Shown here one piece after another: positions 34,825 through 37,819 of a DNA stretch of 37,819 nt. Within the stretch, counting starts at the first letter, position 1; the number at the start of each line of letters is the position of its first letter. The notes under the pieces were generated by a model, which was not told the DNA's origin, did not search any database, and saw nothing but the letters and a program-made list of their open reading frames with translations. The translations under genes were made by a program, and so were the position numbers. Source of the DNA: Paracoccaceae bacterium (lineage in GTDB: Bacteria; Pseudomonadota; Alphaproteobacteria; Rhodobacterales; Rhodobacteraceae). The DNA lies in the NCBI GenBank assembly GCA_014879735.1, contig JACSRN010000106.1:1-37819 (forward strand), given 5' to 3'.

Positions 34825-35664
34825 ATGGCCCATTCCAAGAATCACGATTACCACGTCTTGCCGCCATCGATCTGGCCCCTGATGGGTGCGATCGGTGCGG
34901 TGGTCATGCTGACCGGCGTGATCCACTGGGTTTCGCCCCAGATCGACGAGGCGAACCGCAGCCCCTGGGTGTTCCTGATCGGTCTGCTGATCGTTCTCTA
35001 CACCATGTTCGGCTGGTGGACCGATGTGGTGCACGAAGGCCAGACCGGCGACCATACGCCGGTGGTGCAGATCGGCCTGCGCTACGGGATGATCCTGTTC
35101 ATCATGTCCGAGGTGATGTTCTTCGTCGCCTGGTTCTGGGCCTTCTTCAAGAACCGCCTGTATCCGATGGGACCGGACAGCCCCTGGATCGATGGCGTCT
35201 GGCCGCCGGCCGGGATCGAGACCTTCGACCCCTGGCACCTGCCGCTGATGAACACGCTGGTTCTGCTGCTGTCGGGCTGCGCCGTGACCTGGGCCCACCA
35301 TGCCCTGGTGCATGAGAACAACCGCAAGGACATGATCACCGGCCTGACCATCGGCATCCTGCTCGGCATTGCCTTCACCGGGCTGCAGGCCTACGAATAC
35401 AGCCATGCGACCTTCGGCTTTGCGCTGAACGACGAGGGCAACCCCTCGGTCTATGGCGGCATCTTCTTCATGGCGACGGGCTTCCATGGCTTCCATGTGA
35501 TCGTCGGCACGATCTTTCTCTTCGTCTGCCTGATACGGGCGATCAAGGGCCAGTTCACCCAGCAGCAGCATGTCGGATTCGAGGCCGCCGCCTGGTACTG
35601 GCACTTCGTCGACGTGGTCTGGCTGTTCCTGTTCTTCTCGGTCTATGTCTGGGGCCGCGGCTGA
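34825..35664 (+). CDS. coxC: Cytochrome c oxidase subunit III
   Basis: This is the third core subunit of the aa3-type oxidase, which stabilises subunit I and influences proton uptake and lipid binding. The 279-residue protein begins [20 protein letters not shown] and has seven hydrophobic helices. Conserved stretches include [17 protein letters not shown] with the key glutamate, [12 protein letters not shown], and the C-terminal [19 protein letters not shown]. The ATG at 34825 follows AGGGAG. A strong hairpin lies just after its stop, ahead of the surf1 gene. Confidence 0.98.
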   Translation: MAHSKNHDYHVLPPSIWPLMGAIGAVVMLTGVIHWVSPQIDEANRSPWVFLIGLLIVLYTMFGWWTDVVHEGQTGDHTPVVQIGLRYGMILFIMSEVMFFVAWFWAFFKNRLYPMGPDSPWIDGVWPPAGIETFDPWHLPLMNTLVLLLSGCAVTWAHHALVHENNRKDMITGLTIGILLGIAFTGLQAYEYSHATFGFALNDEGNPSVYGGIFFMATGFHGFHVIVGTIFLFVCLIRAIKGQFTQQQHVGFEAAAWYWHFVDVVWLFLFFSVYVWGRG

Positions 35665-35690
35665 ACCTTCGGTTCTTGACAATCCCTCGC

Positions 35691-35715
35691 GCGCGGGTCC
35701 CAAACGGGCCCGCGC
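35691..35715 (+). terminator. Terminator-like hairpin after coxC
   Basis: GCGCGGGTCC (35691-35700) and GGGCCCGCGC (35706-35715) pair over 10 bp with one G-U wobble around CAAAC. It is followed by TTGCCGTTTC, only mildly T-rich. It could attenuate transcription into surf1 and thrC. Confidence 0.5.
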
Positions 35716-35753
35716 TTGCCGTTTCGGGGCGCGGCACAATCGACGGAGGCGGG

Positions 35754-36416
35754 ATGCGCTCGGTTTTCTTCGTGCTGGTGGTGGCGGTGGCCGGGCTGGC
35801 AATCCTGATGTCGCTGGGCTTCTGGCAGCTGCGCCGGCTGGAATGGAAAGAGAGCCTGATCGGCCAGGCCGAGGCGATGATCGCGATCGCGCCTGTGCCG
35901 CTGCCGGCCGCCCCAGACCCCGGCCGCGACCGCTATCGCGCCGTTACCGTGACCGGCCGCTTCACCGGCGAAGAAACCCATGTCCTGACCTCATCGGAAA
36001 CCGGGCCGGGCTTTCTGATCGTCGCCGCCTTCGAGACCGATGATGGCCGGCGCATCCTGGTCGACCGCGGCTTCGTGCCCGAGGCCGCCAGACAGGCCAC
36101 CCATCCCGCGAAACCCGCCAGCGTGACCGGCAACCTGAACTGGCCCGACGACGTGACCTCCTCGACGCCGCCCTATGATGCGAAGGCCGGCCTCTGGTTC
36201 GGCCGCGATGTCGCGGGAATCGCCGCCCAATTGCAGACCCTGCCGATCCTTGTCGTCGCACGCGACGATACCGGCGACGCGATCCGGGCTGTTCCGGTCA
36301 CGGCGGTCTTTCGCAACAATCATCTTGGCTATGCCATCCAGTGGTTCGGCCTTGCGGCGGTCTGGGCGGGGATGACAGTCCTGTATCTCTGGCGTATCAG
36401 ACCGCGGCAGGCATGA
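35754..36416 (+). CDS. Surf1-family oxidase assembly protein
   Basis: This inner membrane protein is involved in heme A insertion into oxidase subunit I. The 220-residue protein has the classic two-helix layout: an N-terminal helix (about 3-22) running into FWQLRRLEWKESLI, a periplasmic domain with RYRAVTVTGRF, GPGFLIVAAFE and the invariant LVDRGFVP, and a C-terminal helix in NNHLGYAIQWFGLAAVWAGM. The ATG at 35754 follows GACGGAGGC. thrC begins nine bases after its stop, so the two are probably on one transcript. Confidence 0.95.
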   Translation: MRSVFFVLVVAVAGLAILMSLGFWQLRRLEWKESLIGQAEAMIAIAPVPLPAAPDPGRDRYRAVTVTGRFTGEETHVLTSSETGPGFLIVAAFETDDGRRILVDRGFVPEAARQATHPAKPASVTGNLNWPDDVTSSTPPYDAKAGLWFGRDVAGIAAQLQTLPILVVARDDTGDAIRAVPVTAVFRNNHLGYAIQWFGLAAVWAGMTVLYLWRIRPRQA

Positions 36417-36425
36417 GGGAGTGAC

Positions 36426-37819
36426 ATGCGTTATATCTCGACGCGCGGGCAGGCACCCGTTCTGGGCTTCGGCGAGGCGATGATGACGGGGCTGGCGCGC
36501 GACGGCGGGCTTTACGTTCCCGAAACCGTGCCGGTGCTGACACGTGGGCAGATCGCCGCGCTGGCCGGGCAATCCTACGAGGATCTGGCCTTTGCGGTGA
36601 TGCAACCGTTTGTCGACGGATTCTTCGAGGAGGCAGAGTTTCGCGCCCTGATCAAAAAGGCCTATGGCGGCTTTGACCATATTGCCCGGGCGCCACTGGT
36701 CCAGCTTGGCCCCGACCATTTCCTGATGGAACTGTTCCACGGCCCGACGCTGGCCTTCAAGGATTTCGCCATGCAGCTCATCGGGCAGATGATGCAGGCG
36801 GCGCTGGCCCGGACGGGCGAGCGGATCACCATCGTCGGCGCCACCAGCGGAGATACCGGATCGGCCGCGATCGAGGCGTTCCGCGGCCTGTCGAATGTCG
36901 ATGTCTTCATCATGTTCCCGCAGGGCCGGGTGTCCGAGGTACAGCGGCGGCAGATGACGACGCCGGTCGAGGCGAATGTGCATGCCCTGGCGCTGGAAGG
37001 CGATTTCGACGATTGCCAGGCCCGGCTGAAGGACATGTTCAACGACTTTGCCTTCCGCGACGGCGTGCGGCTGGCGGGGGTGAACAGCATCAACTGGGCG
37101 CGCGTCCTTGCGCAGGTGGTCTATTACTTCCATGCGGCCCTGTCACTGGGCGCGCCGGAACGCGCGGTCAGCTTCACCGTGCCCACGGGAAATTTCGGCG
37201 ATATCTTTGCAGGCTATATTGCGAAACGCATGGGCCTGCCCATCGACCGGCTGGTGATCGCGACGAACCAGAACGACATCCTCGACCGCACGCTCAGGTC
37301 GGGCGAGCATCGCATGACCGGCGTCCGTCCGTCGATCAGCCCGTCGATGGATATCCAGGTATCGTCGAATTTTGAACGCGCGCTGTTTGACGCCATGGGC
37401 CGCGATGGCGCGGCCGTGGCCGCGCTGATGGCGGCGATGCAGCAGGGCGGCGGCTACAGCCTGCCTGCCCCGGCGCTGGCCAGCCTGCGCGCCACCTTCG
37501 CCTCGGGCCGCGCGACGGAGGAGGAAACCCTCGACACCATCGCTCGGGTCTGGCGCGAGACGGGAGAGCTGCTCTGCCCGCATTCCGCCGTGGGCGTGAA
37601 GGTCGCGTCAGAGCATCAGGGGCAGGGCGCCATGGTGACGCTGGCCACGGCGCATCCGGCGAAATTCCCCGATGCCGTGGAGCGTGCCACCGGCCTGCGT
37701 CCCGCCTTGCCGCCGCGCATGGCCGATCTGTTCCAGCGCCCCGAACGGGTGACGCGGGTGCCGAACGACCTGGCCGCGTTGAAGGGGTTGATCCGCGAGC
37801 GGCTGGCCGCGCGCGGCTA
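36426..37819 (+). CDS. thrC: Threonine synthase (reaches window end)
   Basis: This PLP enzyme converts O-phosphohomoserine to threonine in the cytosol. The frame from the ATG at 36426 (GGGAG ahead) runs 464 codons and the last two bases are TA, in phase as the first two bases of a stop codon, so the gene is probably complete except for one base. The N-terminus MRYISTRGQAPVLGFGEAMM and the lysine in HGPTLAFKDFAMQL are typical, as are GATSGDTGSAAIEAF, the phosphate-binding PTGNFGDIFAGY and the C-terminal ATAHPAKFPDAV. It belongs to the longer, class II-type threonine synthases. Confidence 0.97.
   Translation, partial: MRYISTRGQAPVLGFGEAMMTGLARDGGLYVPETVPVLTRGQIAALAGQSYEDLAFAVMQPFVDGFFEEAEFRALIKKAYGGFDHIARAPLVQLGPDHFLMELFHGPTLAFKDFAMQLIGQMMQAALARTGERITIVGATSGDTGSAAIEAFRGLSNVDVFIMFPQGRVSEVQRRQMTTPVEANVHALALEGDFDDCQARLKDMFNDFAFRDGVRLAGVNSINWARVLAQVVYYFHAALSLGAPERAVSFTVPTGNFGDIFAGYIAKRMGLPIDRLVIATNQNDILDRTLRSGEHRMTGVRPSISPSMDIQVSSNFERALFDAMGRDGAAVAALMAAMQQGGGYSLPAPALASLRATFASGRATEEETLDTIARVWRETGELLCPHSAVGVKVASEHQGQGAMVTLATAHPAKFPDAVERATGLRPALPPRMADLFQRPERVTRVPNDLAALKGLIRERLAARG

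Overview
The window is chromosomal DNA from a high-GC alphaproteobacterium, most likely a member of the Rhodobacterales (Rhodobacter/Paracoccus-like). The basis is the gene order pyrH-frr-uppS-cdsA-dxr-rseP-bamA-ompH-fabZ-lpxA-lpxI-lpxB, the use of LpxI instead of LpxH, the coxB-ctaB-small gene-ctaG-coxC-surf1-thrC cluster without subunit I, a fused oligopeptide ABC ATPase, and two copies of an intergenic repeat typical of this order. The species cannot be named from the sequence alone. I see no rRNA, tRNA, CRISPR array, prophage or insertion sequence. Coding density is high and only one gap, 31669-32026, exceeds 300 bases.

Region 1 (1-4.7 kb, minus strand): ssb, a SufT/MIP18-type protein and an A-type Fe-S carrier, then tpiA, an EamA transporter and a cytochrome P450. 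Region 2 (4.8-6.4 kb, plus): a lytic transglycosylase and an orphan two-helix membrane protein that resembles the SLATT/DUF4231 fold. Region 3 (6.4-13.7 kb, minus): an AraC-type regulator followed by a peptide-type ABC importer in the order binding protein, permease, permease, fused double ATPase. A strong hairpin separates the binding protein gene from the permeases. miaA lies upstream of the regulator, across a cluster of DnaA-box-like sites.

Region 4 (14.9-29.8 kb, plus) is the envelope and isoprenoid supercluster. pyrH and frr serve nucleotide supply and ribosome recycling. dxr and uppS make the isoprenoid carrier, cdsA makes CDP-diacylglycerol, rseP and bamA serve envelope proteolysis and outer membrane assembly, and fabZ-lpxA-lpxI-lpxB build lipid A. 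A 46-codon membrane gene with a perfect Shine-Dalgarno sits between rseP and bamA. tex follows.

Region 5 (29.8-37.8 kb): tldD and a translationally coupled membrane protein run on the minus strand. The aa3-type cytochrome c oxidase genes diverge from them on the plus strand. The shared gap holds a perfect FNR box and a 14-bp tandem repeat. The oxidase cluster supplies subunits II and III, heme O synthase, the Cox11 copper chaperone, a CoxF/Coa3-like small protein and Surf1, and is followed by thrC, which ends at the window edge.

Most of the window is conserved housekeeping sequence. I found no clearly new multi-gene system. The items most worth a second look are the orphan SLATT-like protein, the small rseP-bamA gene, the DnaA-box cluster, the short tandem repeats around the cox genes and the unusual ABC permease.
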